NCBI RefSeq assembly: GCF_021245985.1
Contig: NZ_JAJQXA010000011.1
Coordinates: 1 to 64,000 of the forward strand
Source: Flavobacterium soyae
GTDB taxonomy: Bacteria; Bacteroidota; Bacteroidia; Flavobacteriales; Flavobacteriaceae
DNA: 64,000 nt
Direction: 5' to 3'
Of this stretch, positions 53,961-63,572 are shown piece by piece; positions within the stretch are counted from its first letter, which is position 1; each line of letters begins with the position of its first letter. The notes beneath the pieces were generated by a model that made no database searches, was not told where the DNA came from, and saw only the letters and a list, made by a program, of their open reading frames with translations. The translations under genes were made by a program, and so were the position numbers.

Positions 53961-56282
53961 ATGAAAACATTTTTAATAAGGCATTTTGCATTAGCTGCAA
54001 TGCTTTTCTCTTCCGCTGTGGCAATGGCCCAGAAATACACCATAAGCGGAACCATAAAAGATAAAAATAACGGTGAGCTCATGATAGGGGCTGCTGTACA
54101 GATAGCGGAAAATCCTGCTGCTGGAGCGATAACCAATGAATATGGTTTCTATTCCCTCTCAATGCCGGAGGGCGAGTATACCATACTCTGCAGTTACGCA
54201 GGGTTCGACCAGCAGCAGAAGTCCGTTATCCTGAATAAAAATATACGTTTAGACTGGCTTTTGGACACCCCGGCAACAAATACACTGGATGAAGTGGTAG
54301 TGAGTTCTGTTAAAAAAGACAAGAATCTTTCCGAGGCCCAGATGGGTATTGAAACCCTAAACATTAAAAAAATAGAAAAACTGCCGGTGCTCTTCGGAGA
54401 AAAGGATGTAATGAAAACCATTCAGCTGCTTCCCGGCATTAAAAGCAATGGCGAAGGCAGCAGCGGTTTCAGCGTCAGGGGCGGTGCCGCTGACCAGAAT
54501 TTAATTTTACTTGATGAGGCCCCCGTTTATAATGCTTCCCACCTTTTGGGATTCTTCAGCACTTTCAATAGTGATGCCTTAAAAGATGCCAGCATCATAA
54601 AAGGAAACAGCCCCTCACAATATGGGGGGCGGCTTTCCTCGGTTATGGACGTGAAGATGAAAGATGGGAACAATCAGGACTACAATGTAACGGGCGGCAT
54701 CGGACTTATCAGCAGCAGACTGAGCGTAGAAGGCCCTATCCAAAAAGACAAGTCCTCTTTTATAATATCAGGCAGAAGGACTTATGCTGATTTATTTCTT
54801 AGGGGCAGCGAAGATTTCAAAGACAGCAAACTCTACTTCTATGACCTTAATATCAAAGCCAACTACCAGATCAACAACAATAACCGTATCTATCTCTCGG
54901 GTTATTTCGGACGTGATGTACTGGGACTGGGAAGTACATTTGGCACCGATTGGGGAAATACTACTGCGACACTTAGATGGAACAGTATTCTCAGCAGCCA
55001 GCTCTTTTCAAATACTTCACTCATATACAGCAATTACGACTATAAATTAAATTTTGAAAGTGCAGGCAGTAATCTGGGGCTTAATTCTCAAATTAAAGAT
55101 TATAACCTCAAACAGGATTTTTCATGGTTTGCCAGCAGTAAACATTCCGTTAGATTTGGGCTTCAGTCCATATATCACGGCATAACACCCAGCAAGTCTT
55201 CAGGTACCAGTGTGGACAGCTACCCTAAAAAAACCAGGTACTCATGGGAGAATGCCTTATATATTAATGACGATTTCAAAGCCTCGGAGCAGCTGACTGT
55301 CAATTACGGATTAAGGCTTTCTGCCTTTACAGTTATCGGCGGGGATACCTATAATATTTATCAAAATGGCGAGCTTACCGACAGCAGGGTACTTGAGAAA
55401 GGCACTCTGGGCAAAACATACCTTAATCTTGAACCGCGTCTGACAGCCAATTATCGTATTAATGAACTCAGCAGTGTAAAGGCCGGATATTCCCGAAATA
55501 CACAAAACCTGCATTTATTAAGCAACAGCAGCTCGGGCAGTCCTTCGGATCAGTGGATAGGAAGCAGTTATACAGTAAAACCTGAAATTGCCGATCAGTT
55601 CAGTGTGGGGTACAGCAGAAACTTTTCCGATAACAACTACGAGATAAATACTGAGGTGTATTATAAGGATATGCAGAATCAGATTGATTATAAAAATGGA
55701 GCAGAAATCACTTTTGATGCAGGAAAAGATGTAGAAAGCGAACTGCTTTTTGGTAAAGGAAGGGCTTACGGTGTCGAACTTATTGCAAAAAAGAAAAGCG
55801 GAAAATTAACCGGATGGGTATCCTATACTTTATCAAAAACAGAGCGAAAGATAGACGGTATTAATAGTGATAAATGGTATAATACACGTCTGGATAAAAC
55901 CCATGACCTGTCTGTAGTAGCCACTTATACCCTTAATCCTAAATGGTCTTTGTCCGGACTCTTTGTTTACAGCACCGGAAATGCCGTGACCTTTCCTACC
56001 GGAAAATACGAACTTAACGGACAGACGGTTTTTCAATACAGCAGCCGTAATGCAGACAGGATGCCGGATTATCACAGAATGGACCTGAGCGCTACCTACG
56101 AACCAAATAAAAAAAAGCGATTCCACGGCTCCTGGACTTTTGGCCTCTACAATGTTTACGGTCGTGAGAATGCATACACCATAACTTTTGAAGACAATCC
56201 TGATAAGCCCGGCACGACCCGTGCCATGCAGACATCACTCTTTAGATGGGTGCCTAACGTAACTTATAACTTCAAATTTTAA
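53961..56282 (+). CDS. TonB-dependent receptor with carboxypeptidase-like domain
   Basis: A 773-residue outer-membrane receptor. It has a signal peptide (about 1-23), a carboxypeptidase-regulatory-like domain (about 26-105, SGTIKDKNNGELMIGAAV and ITNEYGFYSLSMPEGEY), a plug domain (GFSVRGGAADQNLILLDEAPVYN near 170) and a barrel ending VPNVTYNFKF with terminal Phe. It starts 109 bp after the LytTR regulator gene, behind a paired repeat, and is followed 2 bp later by the DUF4249 lipoprotein gene, its usual partner. It is not a SusC type; the ligand is unknown. Confidence 0.93.
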   Translation: MKTFLIRHFALAAMLFSSAVAMAQKYTISGTIKDKNNGELMIGAAVQIAENPAAGAITNEYGFYSLSMPEGEYTILCSYAGFDQQQKSVILNKNIRLDWLLDTPATNTLDEVVVSSVKKDKNLSEAQMGIETLNIKKIEKLPVLFGEKDVMKTIQLLPGIKSNGEGSSGFSVRGGAADQNLILLDEAPVYNASHLLGFFSTFNSDALKDASIIKGNSPSQYGGRLSSVMDVKMKDGNNQDYNVTGGIGLISSRLSVEGPIQKDKSSFIISGRRTYADLFLRGSEDFKDSKLYFYDLNIKANYQINNNNRIYLSGYFGRDVLGLGSTFGTDWGNTTATLRWNSILSSQLFSNTSLIYSNYDYKLNFESAGSNLGLNSQIKDYNLKQDFSWFASSKHSVRFGLQSIYHGITPSKSSGTSVDSYPKKTRYSWENALYINDDFKASEQLTVNYGLRLSAFTVIGGDTYNIYQNGELTDSRVLEKGTLGKTYLNLEPRLTANYRINELSSVKAGYSRNTQNLHLLSNSSSGSPSDQWIGSSYTVKPEIADQFSVGYSRNFSDNNYEINTEVYYKDMQNQIDYKNGAEITFDAGKDVESELLFGKGRAYGVELIAKKKSGKLTGWVSYTLSKTERKIDGINSDKWYNTRLDKTHDLSVVATYTLNPKWSLSGLFVYSTGNAVTFPTGKYELNGQTVFQYSSRNADRMPDYHRMDLSATYEPNKKKRFHGSWTFGLYNVYGRENAYTITFEDNPDKPGTTRAMQTSLFRWVPNVTYNFKF

Positions 56283-56284
56283 AA

Positions 56285-57082
56285 ATGAAAAATATACTTT
56301 TTATACTATTCTGCGCCCTGCTTTTCAGCAGCTGTGAAAAAGAAATAGATTTGCAGCTGGATGACAAAAGCGGCACCATTGTCATTGAAGGAAATATCAC
56401 AGACCAGCAGGGATCTTACTATGTCCGTATCACCAGATCGGTGGCTTTTACCGAAGATAACCAATACCCGGCTATTACTGATGCTGTAGTAACCATTAGT
56501 GACAATACCGGACAGAGTGAAACTCTGCAATATGAAGGAGACGGGCGCTACAAGACAAGCAGTCTGGTTTCAAGCCCAGGTAATACCTATACGCTCAATG
56601 TCCTTATTGACGGGGTAAATTACACTGCACAAAGCACAATGCCCTCCCCTGTTACCCTTGACGGCCTGATTCAGGACTCCATTACCATAGCAGGTGAAAC
56701 CACTTATAATATTCTGCCTGTTTATACCGATCCCTCTTTTCTGGGCAACCGTTATCTGTTCATTTTGACCATTGACGGCAAAACAGATAAAACCCTTCAG
56801 GTGTTTTCCGACAATATCAACAACGGTATGGTAAATCAAAGAACTATAATGCCGTCCCTGGACGACGATGACGAAATTGTACCAGGTGATATTATAAATG
56901 TAGAGATGCAGTGTATCGATCAAAATATATATACCTATTACAGTGCCCTGATCCAGATCTCCGGCGGCGGCGGCCCGGGGGGCAGTGTGACCCCCGCCAA
57001 TCCGCCAAGTAATATAAACAACGGGGCATTAGGTTATTTTTCTGCCCATACCACTGCTTCCAAAAGCATGGTAATTCAATAA
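56285..57082 (+). CDS. DUF4249 lipoprotein
   Basis: A 265-residue lipoprotein with signal and lipobox FSSC at residues 14-17. The following EKEIDLQLDDKSGTIVIEGNITDQQGSYYVRITRS is characteristic of DUF4249, a family that accompanies TonB receptors of the kind encoded just upstream (2-bp gap) and may help bind the ligand. The C-terminal part has a Gly-rich GGGGPGG stretch (near 228) from an unusually GC-rich segment. Function inferred from the gene pair. Confidence 0.88.
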   Translation: MKNILFILFCALLFSSCEKEIDLQLDDKSGTIVIEGNITDQQGSYYVRITRSVAFTEDNQYPAITDAVVTISDNTGQSETLQYEGDGRYKTSSLVSSPGNTYTLNVLIDGVNYTAQSTMPSPVTLDGLIQDSITIAGETTYNILPVYTDPSFLGNRYLFILTIDGKTDKTLQVFSDNINNGMVNQRTIMPSLDDDDEIVPGDIINVEMQCIDQNIYTYYSALIQISGGGGPGGSVTPANPPSNINNGALGYFSAHTTASKSMVIQ

Positions 57083-57088
57083 AAAAGC

Positions 57089-57568
57089 ATGAGAGATAGT
57101 AGAATTTACAGCAATAGTTTAATGAAAAGGTGGAGCATCATGGCTTTCTTTAAATTTATAACTATCTCTTTTGCCTTATTTGGATTCACATGGATCTATA
57201 ATCTGTGTTCTTATGAATATGCCGCCTATTATTACAATGAAGGTTTTTATCAAAATTCCCCAAACGATGCCTCTTATGGGAAACAAAAAATAATCAGGCT
57301 TCAGGATACAATACTGCAGCGTTATACAGGCATATTTGTACTTGACACAGACCCCTCACAGCGGATTGTTATTTCACTAAAAAACAACCGGCTCTTTATA
57401 GCAAATAACGATTGGAACAAAATAATTCTTCCCGGCAGCGAGACCTTATTTTTTGAGAATTCAGAAGTACAAAACAGCTACAACTTTGTACTAAATCCAA
57501 AAACTAAGTCATATGACCTGATTATCACTTGCGCCGGGATAAAATTCAAAATGAGAAAACTGCAGTAA
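57089..57568 (+). CDS. Membrane-anchored protein with a DUF3471-like domain
   Basis: A 159-residue protein. It has one N-terminal membrane helix (about 15-40) and a beta-rich C-terminal part LQRYTGIFVLDTDPSQRIVISLKNN...LPGSETLFF...YNFVLNP that follows the DUF3471 pattern (a lipocalin-like domain often attached to beta-lactamase-like serine hydrolases), but without any hydrolase domain. It starts 6 bp after the DUF4249 gene and is clearly in the same operon. Several in-frame ATG codons near the start (57089, 57122 and 57140) leave the true start open. Confidence 0.7.
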   Translation: MRDSRIYSNSLMKRWSIMAFFKFITISFALFGFTWIYNLCSYEYAAYYYNEGFYQNSPNDASYGKQKIIRLQDTILQRYTGIFVLDTDPSQRIVISLKNNRLFIANNDWNKIILPGSETLFFENSEVQNSYNFVLNPKTKSYDLIITCAGIKFKMRKLQ

Positions 57569-57674
57569 AAAGAGGGTTTTTAAATTATAAGCATCGTCCC
57601 TCTCACAATTCAAAAAATAAATTCAAAAAATACCACAGCATCAAAAATGCCTGTCAAATAATACAATACCCGCC

Positions 57675-58523
57675 ATGGATTATCCAAAGACAAAAATCAG
57701 CCTAATAATTCTGTTCTGTTTTATTATATTCAATGTGAAAGCACAGAACGACTCCATAACCAAGTTAGAAGCAGCCAACAAGTTAACGGCAACTGAAATA
57801 TTTCTAAGCCAGCCAGCCTTCAGTACTTATAAAGACAATTATTTCTCCACCGGTACCACCTTAAGGGAACTGCCTTCTTCGGATAATTCCGATGCCAAAT
57901 TTCAAATCAGCATTAAATACAGGCTGTCTAAAAACCCTGTATTTGACAACGTATACGGCTTTTTGACTTATACTCAAAAAGCATTCTGGGACATTTACAA
58001 AGAATCGTTTCCTTTCAGGGATATTAATTTTAATCCCGGTATCGGAATGATAAGGCCTTTTATGACTAAAAAAGGCAGACTGGGGTATTATTCCTTAATG
58101 GTAGAACACGAATCCAATGGTAAAGACAGTCTTTCTTCCAGAAGCTGGAATTTTGTATCGCTGAACTGGAGCGAGGAAATCAGCCGCAGAGTACTTCTGG
58201 AGACGAAAATTGTCCTTCCTTTCGGCTCTAAATCAGACAATCCCGATCTTTTAAAATACATTGGATACAGCGATCTGGGATTAACCTATATTTTCAAACC
58301 TCAGAGGCTCTATGCCAAAATCAACCTCAAGACCGGTGCATCCTGGTCATGGAAAGGCTCTATAGAAACCCAATTGATCATCAAGCCCAAGGAATCTTCC
58401 AACTTATATCTGATGCTGCAGGGATTTCATGGCTATGGGGAGAATCTTCTGCAGTATGATAAAAAAGTGAGTATGATCAGGGCAGGGATTATAATTAAAC
58501 CCAATTTCATGAATTTCTTCTAA
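57675..58523 (+). CDS. pldA: Outer-membrane phospholipase A (PldA/OMPLA family)
   Basis: A 282-residue outer-membrane beta-barrel with a signal peptide (about 1-23, ending VKAQ). The catalytic triad of OMPLA is exactly preserved: His145 and Ser147 in VEHESNGK and Asn159 in SRSWN. The spacings of 2 and 12 residues match His142, Ser144 and Asn156 of E. coli PldA. The enzyme hydrolyses phospholipids misplaced in the outer leaflet of the outer membrane when activated by calcium and dimerisation. It is placed inside the LytTR-controlled cluster, 106 bp after the DUF3471-like gene. Confidence 0.9.
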   Translation: MDYPKTKISLIILFCFIIFNVKAQNDSITKLEAANKLTATEIFLSQPAFSTYKDNYFSTGTTLRELPSSDNSDAKFQISIKYRLSKNPVFDNVYGFLTYTQKAFWDIYKESFPFRDINFNPGIGMIRPFMTKKGRLGYYSLMVEHESNGKDSLSSRSWNFVSLNWSEEISRRVLLETKIVLPFGSKSDNPDLLKYIGYSDLGLTYIFKPQRLYAKINLKTGASWSWKGSIETQLIIKPKESSNLYLMLQGFHGYGENLLQYDKKVSMIRAGIIIKPNFMNFF

Positions 58524-58587
58524 AAACAAACCCATCCTCAGCTAAATACTTCATTTTAAGGCCGTACAGCAGCTAAAAACGGGGTTC

Positions 58588-58616
58588 TGTCCACTTTAAA
58601 CATTATTTGTCCAGTT
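58588..58616 (+). promoter_or_regulatory. Putative LytTR binding site B (paired TGTCCA[C/G]TT)
   Basis: TGTCCACTT at 58588 and TGTCCAGTT at 58608, 11 bases apart. The first repeat begins 66 bases before CATTTTTG (58654), the same distance as at site A. Confidence 0.7.
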
Positions 58617-58653
58617 CACATCCAATACAGTTTCATACCTGATCACAGATGAA

Positions 58654-58661
58654 CATTTTTG
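58654..58661 (+). promoter_or_regulatory. -7-like box CATTTTTG of the DUF2147/efflux operon
   Basis: Same non-consensus box as before the TonB-receptor gene, 19 bases before the ATG at 58681, again an identical distance. Confidence 0.6.
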
Positions 58662-58680
58662 CAGTATAAAATTTCAAATT

Positions 58681-59064
58681 ATGAACGCAAAAAAAATTAT
58701 TATCAGCCTTAGTGCTATAGCTCTTATGAGTTTTCAAACTGCTGCCTATGATCCAAATACCTTAATTGGAGACTGGAAAGGTGAAGGTGAACCGGGTATT
58801 TCTGTAGAATTTTATTTAGCCACTGACGGCGCATATTACGGAAAACTAAATGACAAAACCGATAAAAATTACGGAAAAATTGTCTTTAAGAAAATTATAT
58901 ACAACCCGAAAGAAAAGAACTTCACAGGGACCCTAATTCCGGCCGACAAAGACATTACCCTTAGTGTGACGGTGAGCTTTGAAAACAGCAGCAGGATAAA
59001 AGTGATCGCTAAAAAATTCATGATAACCAGAGTGGTTTATTTTTCAAAAACGAAGCAGTCATGA
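58681..59064 (+). CDS. DUF2147-like small exported protein
   Basis: A 127-residue protein with a signal peptide (about 1-22, ending TAA). The body, LIGDWKGEGEPGISVEFYLATDGAYYGKLND... IIYNPKEKNFTGTLIPADKDITLSVTVSF, has the order of motifs seen in DUF2147 (GxW, YxGKI, YDP-like, GxxL) and is probably a lipocalin-like periplasmic domain. It is first in the operon leading to the TolC, adaptor and ABC genes, with translation coupled to TolC by an ATGA overlap. Confidence 0.75.
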   Translation: MNAKKIIISLSAIALMSFQTAAYDPNTLIGDWKGEGEPGISVEFYLATDGAYYGKLNDKTDKNYGKIVFKKIIYNPKEKNFTGTLIPADKDITLSVTVSFENSSRIKVIAKKFMITRVVYFSKTKQS

Positions 59065-60353
59065 AAAAAATCATTTTAATTGTAATACTGCTTATAGTGT
59101 CCCATACCCGTGCGCAGGAAAAATTTACGGACCTGGAGGGCCTTTTAGTATATGCTTCCAAAAACAGTTTAACGCTGCAGAGCAATACTATTAAGCTCAC
59201 AAAGGCAAAAAAGGCAAAACTTGCCGCTGTTATAAGTATATTGGATCCCACAGGCACTCAGACCTTAACCTTTAAAAATAACACCAAACTGGGAGTAACA
59301 TTATTTCCCGATGAAAACAATCCGGGAAAATATAATGAAATTAAGCTTGGACAGCAGTATAATACATCAATTGATCAGACTTTAGACATCAAACTGATCA
59401 ACTTTGAGGGCTGGGAAAGACTCAAACTGGCTAAAATTAATATTGACCTGACCAGCTCAAATTCAATGATAACATTAAAAGAGCTTCAGGAAAACATTGC
59501 CGCCAATTATTACAATATTGTTTCGCTGCAGGCGCAGAAAGTAAGTGCAGTACAGAATCAGGCTGTAGCAGATACACTCTATCAGATCGCCTCAAATAAA
59601 TACCTTCAGGGACAGGTAAAACAGCAGGATGTAAATGATTCTAAGTCTGCTTTTCTAAATGCACAGGAAAACACAAATCAGATTCAATACCTTATTGAAC
59701 AGAATTATTTAAGCCTGAAAATACTCTGCGACATTCCCGAAGAAAAAGAAATTACAATAGAGAACAAAAAAGAGGATTTTTCAGAACTTTTTGTACCTAC
59801 AGTAGAAGAAAACAAACTCAATGTCGAGAATTCAATGCTGCAGGAAAAATATGCCCTGAGATCCCTGAAGCAGATAAAAAGATCCATACTGCCAAGTTTG
59901 TCATTTATAACTAATTCTTCTTCCCAGCAGTACAATGATACATTTAAACTCTTCGAAGGAACCTGGTATAAAAGCAGTTATATGGGACTAAAACTCTCTA
60001 TGCCGTTTCCTGACTATACGATGACCTCTAAAAAGTATAATGCGAAATATGAATATGAACTGGCAAAAAATTCTTCTCAGCAGGCTGAAATCAAATCTGC
60101 TTTGGAAGTTAAAAAACTGGAAAACGAATACAGTAAAAATAAATCCCAGTTTCTGTCCAATAAAGAGGTTTTTGCCCTGAGAAAAGATACCTATGCAAAA
60201 AACAAGAATCTGTATGCCGAGGGGCTGCAGTCTCTGGAGAACACTTTAAACAGTTATAATTCAATGGTAAACGCAGAATACAGCCTTATCTCATCACGAA
60301 TCAATGTTGACTTAACACTTGCAAAAATTGACATCAATAATAAAATCAGATAA
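59061..60353 (+). CDS. TolC-family outer-membrane channel of an ABC efflux system
   Basis: A 430-residue protein with a signal peptide (about 1-19, ending TRAQ) and TolC-like helices: LEGLLVYASKNSLTLQSN at the start and LKLSMPFPDYTMTSKKYNAKYEYELAKNS near 310. It is more divergent than the other two TolC proteins in the window and probably serves the ABC pump encoded next. It starts inside the stop codon of the previous gene. Confidence 0.88.
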   Translation: MKKIILIVILLIVSHTRAQEKFTDLEGLLVYASKNSLTLQSNTIKLTKAKKAKLAAVISILDPTGTQTLTFKNNTKLGVTLFPDENNPGKYNEIKLGQQYNTSIDQTLDIKLINFEGWERLKLAKINIDLTSSNSMITLKELQENIAANYYNIVSLQAQKVSAVQNQAVADTLYQIASNKYLQGQVKQQDVNDSKSAFLNAQENTNQIQYLIEQNYLSLKILCDIPEEKEITIENKKEDFSELFVPTVEENKLNVENSMLQEKYALRSLKQIKRSILPSLSFITNSSSQQYNDTFKLFEGTWYKSSYMGLKLSMPFPDYTMTSKKYNAKYEYELAKNSSQQAEIKSALEVKKLENEYSKNKSQFLSNKEVFALRKDTYAKNKNLYAEGLQSLENTLNSYNSMVNAEYSLISSRINVDLTLAKIDINNKIR

Positions 60354-60354
60354 T

Positions 60355-61491
60355 ATGAAAAAGTCTTTAATCATTATTGTTTTATCGCTGCTGGCAGCAT
60401 CCTGCGGGAAAAAAACAGCCGAAACCAAACCTATTAGAAAAGATGTTACGCAGTCTGTGTTTGCATCGGGTATCCTTGAAGCAAAAGGCACCTATGATTT
60501 AACAGCCCAGTCAGATGGTTATCTGTTAAGCATAAATTTTGAACAGGGAGATTTAATTTATAAGGGGCAGATACTGGCAGAGCTTGACAACAGGGAAAGC
60601 GATTTCAATACGCAGAGTGCAAGTGATTTGTTCAGGATTTCGCAGTTCAATACGTCCTCAAATGCTCCGGCACTTATACAGGCCAAGAGCGCTATTACTC
60701 TTGCGAAACAAAAGTTAGAATTGGATTCCCTGCAGGAACGCCGCTACAAATCACTCTCAGAGAGAAACAGCATTGCCAAAGTAGATTATGAAAATGTACT
60801 CTATACCTACAATACTTCCGAAAGTAATTATCAGACGGCAGTCGAGAATTACAAAAAATTAAAACAGGAAGCCCAGCAGCAGCTCATTACAAACAAAGCT
60901 GCAAAGGAAATAAATAAAATTATTTTAAGTAAAAACGAAATTAAAGCTGTCGTTCCTGGAAGGGTGTACAAAAAATTAAAACAGCAGGGCGACTTTGTAA
61001 AAAAGGGGGATGTTATTGCTACTATTGGCAATGCTGATACCATTTATGCAAAAGTAAATATTGATGAAACCAATATTTCTAAAATAAAAATCGGACAGCA
61101 TGCTGTTGTCCAGCTCAACATCAATAAAAGTAAAAACTACAGGGGTGTGGTTTCTGAGATTTACTCGTCCTTTGATGATGCCACACAGTCTTTTATCTGT
61201 AAAATTTATTTTGAAGATAATATCGGCTTTAATATTGTCAATACCCAGCTTCAGGCAAATATTATTATTGGGGTCCAGAAAAATGCCCTGCTGATCCCAA
61301 GAAACTACCTTGACTTTTCTAACTACGTCCAAATTAAGGGACAAAAAGAAAAAACGAAAGTAGTCACTAATTTCATCAGCAATGACTGGGTTCAGGTTCT
61401 CTCGGGCATTGACCAGAACACCACTTTAATAACCGAAAACCTTCCGGAGAACAATATCAAGACTTCAGAAGCAGGTTCTCAATTAAAATAA
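60355..61491 (+). CDS. HlyD/MacA-like adaptor lipoprotein
   Basis: A 378-residue membrane-fusion protein. The chosen start at 60355 gives MKKSLIIIVLSLLAASCGKK, a good lipoprotein signal with lipobox AASC. The longer ORF from 60319 would lack a signal peptide and overlap TolC by 35 bases. Half-lipoyl motifs are INFEQGDLIYKGQILAELD near 60 and VVPGRVYKKLKQQGDFVKKGDVIATI near 200, around a long helical hairpin. It links the TolC channel with the FtsX-type permease, as MacA does with MacB. Confidence 0.9.
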   Translation: MKKSLIIIVLSLLAASCGKKTAETKPIRKDVTQSVFASGILEAKGTYDLTAQSDGYLLSINFEQGDLIYKGQILAELDNRESDFNTQSASDLFRISQFNTSSNAPALIQAKSAITLAKQKLELDSLQERRYKSLSERNSIAKVDYENVLYTYNTSESNYQTAVENYKKLKQEAQQQLITNKAAKEINKIILSKNEIKAVVPGRVYKKLKQQGDFVKKGDVIATIGNADTIYAKVNIDETNISKIKIGQHAVVQLNINKSKNYRGVVSEIYSSFDDATQSFICKIYFEDNIGFNIVNTQLQANIIIGVQKNALLIPRNYLDFSNYVQIKGQKEKTKVVTNFISNDWVQVLSGIDQNTTLITENLPENNIKTSEAGSQLK

Positions 61492-61498
61492 ACGTGTT

Positions 61499-62725
61499 AT
61501 GAAAAACATCAATTACGACATTGCCCTCACCCATATTCTTACCCGAAAAAAGCAGACTTTAGTAGCTGCTCTGGGAGTAACCATAGGGGTAGCTATTTAT
61601 CTTTTCATGAATTCCCTGGGTTCGGGATTTAATAAATACGGGACAGCGGAAATATTCAAAAATAATGCGCATATTAAAATTTATAAAAAAGATGAAACAA
61701 GCAGCGTCCTGAGCAGCGATAAATCCACTTTAAATGTTATTGTAAATCCGCAGGTAACAACCTTATCCAAAACAATAATCAATCCCCAGTCCCTGCTCAA
61801 TACTGTCAGGAAAGAACCCTATATCACAAATGCAATTGAAGTTGTGGATGTCTCTGTTTTTTACAACAAAGGCAAAACCCAGCTCAAAGGCACAAGTGAC
61901 GGTGTCAATATGATTGAATATGCCCAGATGTACAATACCAGTGCCTATATGCTGGCCGGGGATGTAAAAAATTTAAAACAGAATTTAAACGGGATCATTA
62001 TAGGCAAAGGCATAGCTGAAAAATTCAGTTTAAATATGGATGATAACATTACAGTCACCTCTTCCTATGGTGTGAGTAAAGTCCTTAAAGTTGTTGGGAT
62101 TTTCAGCATGGGAAACAGTCTGACTGACGATTCAAAATCATTTATGAATATCAGCACTGCCCAGCAGTTTTTAAAAGAAGGATCTTCTTACGTCACCACT
62201 ATTTATGCCAATACAGTCAATTCGGATAATTCAACCCAGTACGCTCAAAAATTACAGGCGCTGACCCCTTATACGGTCGAAGACTGGAAAACCAGCAATG
62301 CTGACATATTAAGCAGCGATGTGACCAGAAAAACACTAATGACTTCCATTTCCCTTTCCATTCTTCTTGTTGCGGCATTCGGGATATACAATATCCTGAG
62401 TGCTACAATAACCCAAAAAATAAATGACATTGCCATCTTAAAAGCTTTGGGATTTAAAGGAAAAGATGTTATTCGGATTTTTATAACAGAAGCCATTATA
62501 ATGGGTATAATAGGCAACTTTTTAGGATTGTGTTTTGGAGGTGCTTTAATCTATGTCTTATCACATATTCAGCTCAGCGGAACAAATTCCACCTTCCCGA
62601 TTTACTTTGAAGCAAAGCTTTTTGCCCAGAGTTTTCTGCTGGGATTAATTATCACAATCTGCGCCGGTTATTTCCCGGCAAAAAAAGCAGCCAATGTAGA
62701 CCCGGTATCAATTTTTAGAAAATAA
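61499..62725 (+). CDS. FtsX/MacB-type ABC transporter permease
   Basis: A 408-residue permease with one N-terminal membrane helix (about 18-36), a periplasmic MacB-like domain (about 45-270) and three C-terminal helices (about 283-305, 335-360 and 378-395). The segment LSATITQKINDIAILKALGFKGKDVIRIFITEAIIMG is the FtsX-domain signature. MacB has the ATPase fused; here the ATPase is a separate gene 4 bp downstream, as in LolCDE or many Bacteroidota peptide and lipid exporters. Probable cargo: a peptide, lipid or lipoprotein (inferred). Confidence 0.92.
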   Translation: MKNINYDIALTHILTRKKQTLVAALGVTIGVAIYLFMNSLGSGFNKYGTAEIFKNNAHIKIYKKDETSSVLSSDKSTLNVIVNPQVTTLSKTIINPQSLLNTVRKEPYITNAIEVVDVSVFYNKGKTQLKGTSDGVNMIEYAQMYNTSAYMLAGDVKNLKQNLNGIIIGKGIAEKFSLNMDDNITVTSSYGVSKVLKVVGIFSMGNSLTDDSKSFMNISTAQQFLKEGSSYVTTIYANTVNSDNSTQYAQKLQALTPYTVEDWKTSNADILSSDVTRKTLMTSISLSILLVAAFGIYNILSATITQKINDIAILKALGFKGKDVIRIFITEAIIMGIIGNFLGLCFGGALIYVLSHIQLSGTNSTFPIYFEAKLFAQSFLLGLIITICAGYFPAKKAANVDPVSIFRK

Positions 62726-62729
62726 AGTG

Positions 62730-63434
62730 ATGGATAACAAAGAACTGGTGCTCAGCACAAACAATTTAGGCAAATACTTTTATGAACCTTCCAAATTCAA
62801 AGTATTAAATGATATAAGCATTCAGGCCTATAAAGGCGAGTTTCTGACCTTAGTAGGGAAAAGCGGTTCAGGAAAGTCCACCCTTCTCTACTGCCTCAGC
62901 ACAATGGATACTGATTACGACGGTGAGCTTCATATTCTGGGAAATAAAATTACAGGGAAAAAACCCGATGAACTCGCTGCAATCAGAAACAGGCATATCG
63001 GATTTGTCTTTCAGTTCCATTACCTGCTGCCCGAATTTACATGCCTGAAAAATATCATGATCCCGGCCCTGAAACTGGGAACGTACAGTTATAAGGAAAT
63101 TGAAGAAAAAGCATATCAGAAACTGGAAGCTTTAGGATTGAAAGATCTGGCATTAAAACAGGCTTCTAAACTCAGCGGCGGCCAGCAGCAGAGAGTATCA
63201 ATAGCCCGAGCACTGATAAACGACCCCGCAATAATAATGTGTGACGAACCGACGGGGAATCTGGACAGCAAGAATACGCAGATTGTATATGATATTTTCA
63301 AGCAGCTCTCCCATGAGACACACCAGACCATAATTGCAGTTACCCATGATAATGATTTTGCCAAAGCAAGCGACAGGACAATTGAACTCGAAGACGGACA
63401 TATAACAAACCATCGAAAACTCTTATTTGATTAG
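62730..63434 (+). CDS. ABC transporter ATP-binding protein (LolD/MacB-type)
   Basis: A 234-residue ATPase. Walker A is GKSGSGKS (43-50), with a Q-loop in GFVFQFHYLLPEFT, the signature LSGGQQQRVSIARAL, Walker B IIMCDEPTGNLDS and the switch His in VTHDND. This order is typical of the LolD/MacB branch. A GTG at 62727 just before the ATG could also start it, but ATG 62730 is preferred. It energises the permease encoded before it. Confidence 0.94.
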   Translation: MDNKELVLSTNNLGKYFYEPSKFKVLNDISIQAYKGEFLTLVGKSGSGKSTLLYCLSTMDTDYDGELHILGNKITGKKPDELAAIRNRHIGFVFQFHYLLPEFTCLKNIMIPALKLGTYSYKEIEEKAYQKLEALGLKDLALKQASKLSGGQQQRVSIARALINDPAIIMCDEPTGNLDSKNTQIVYDIFKQLSHETHQTIIAVTHDNDFAKASDRTIELEDGHITNHRKLLFD

Positions 63435-63572
63435 ATAACTTATAAAGAAATCGCGATATATACCTAAAGATGATAAATGCAAAAGTGAATTTAAAATACT
63501 GCTCTTTTAAGTAAAAATTATTTCCTGATTCATATATAAAACCCTCTTACACCACATAAATCTAAAATCCAT

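Noticed and set aside
53961..56282. TonB receptor considered as a SusC for a second glycan locus
   Set aside because: It is 773 residues long, lacks the SusC signature before the plug and is paired with DUF4249 instead of SusD.
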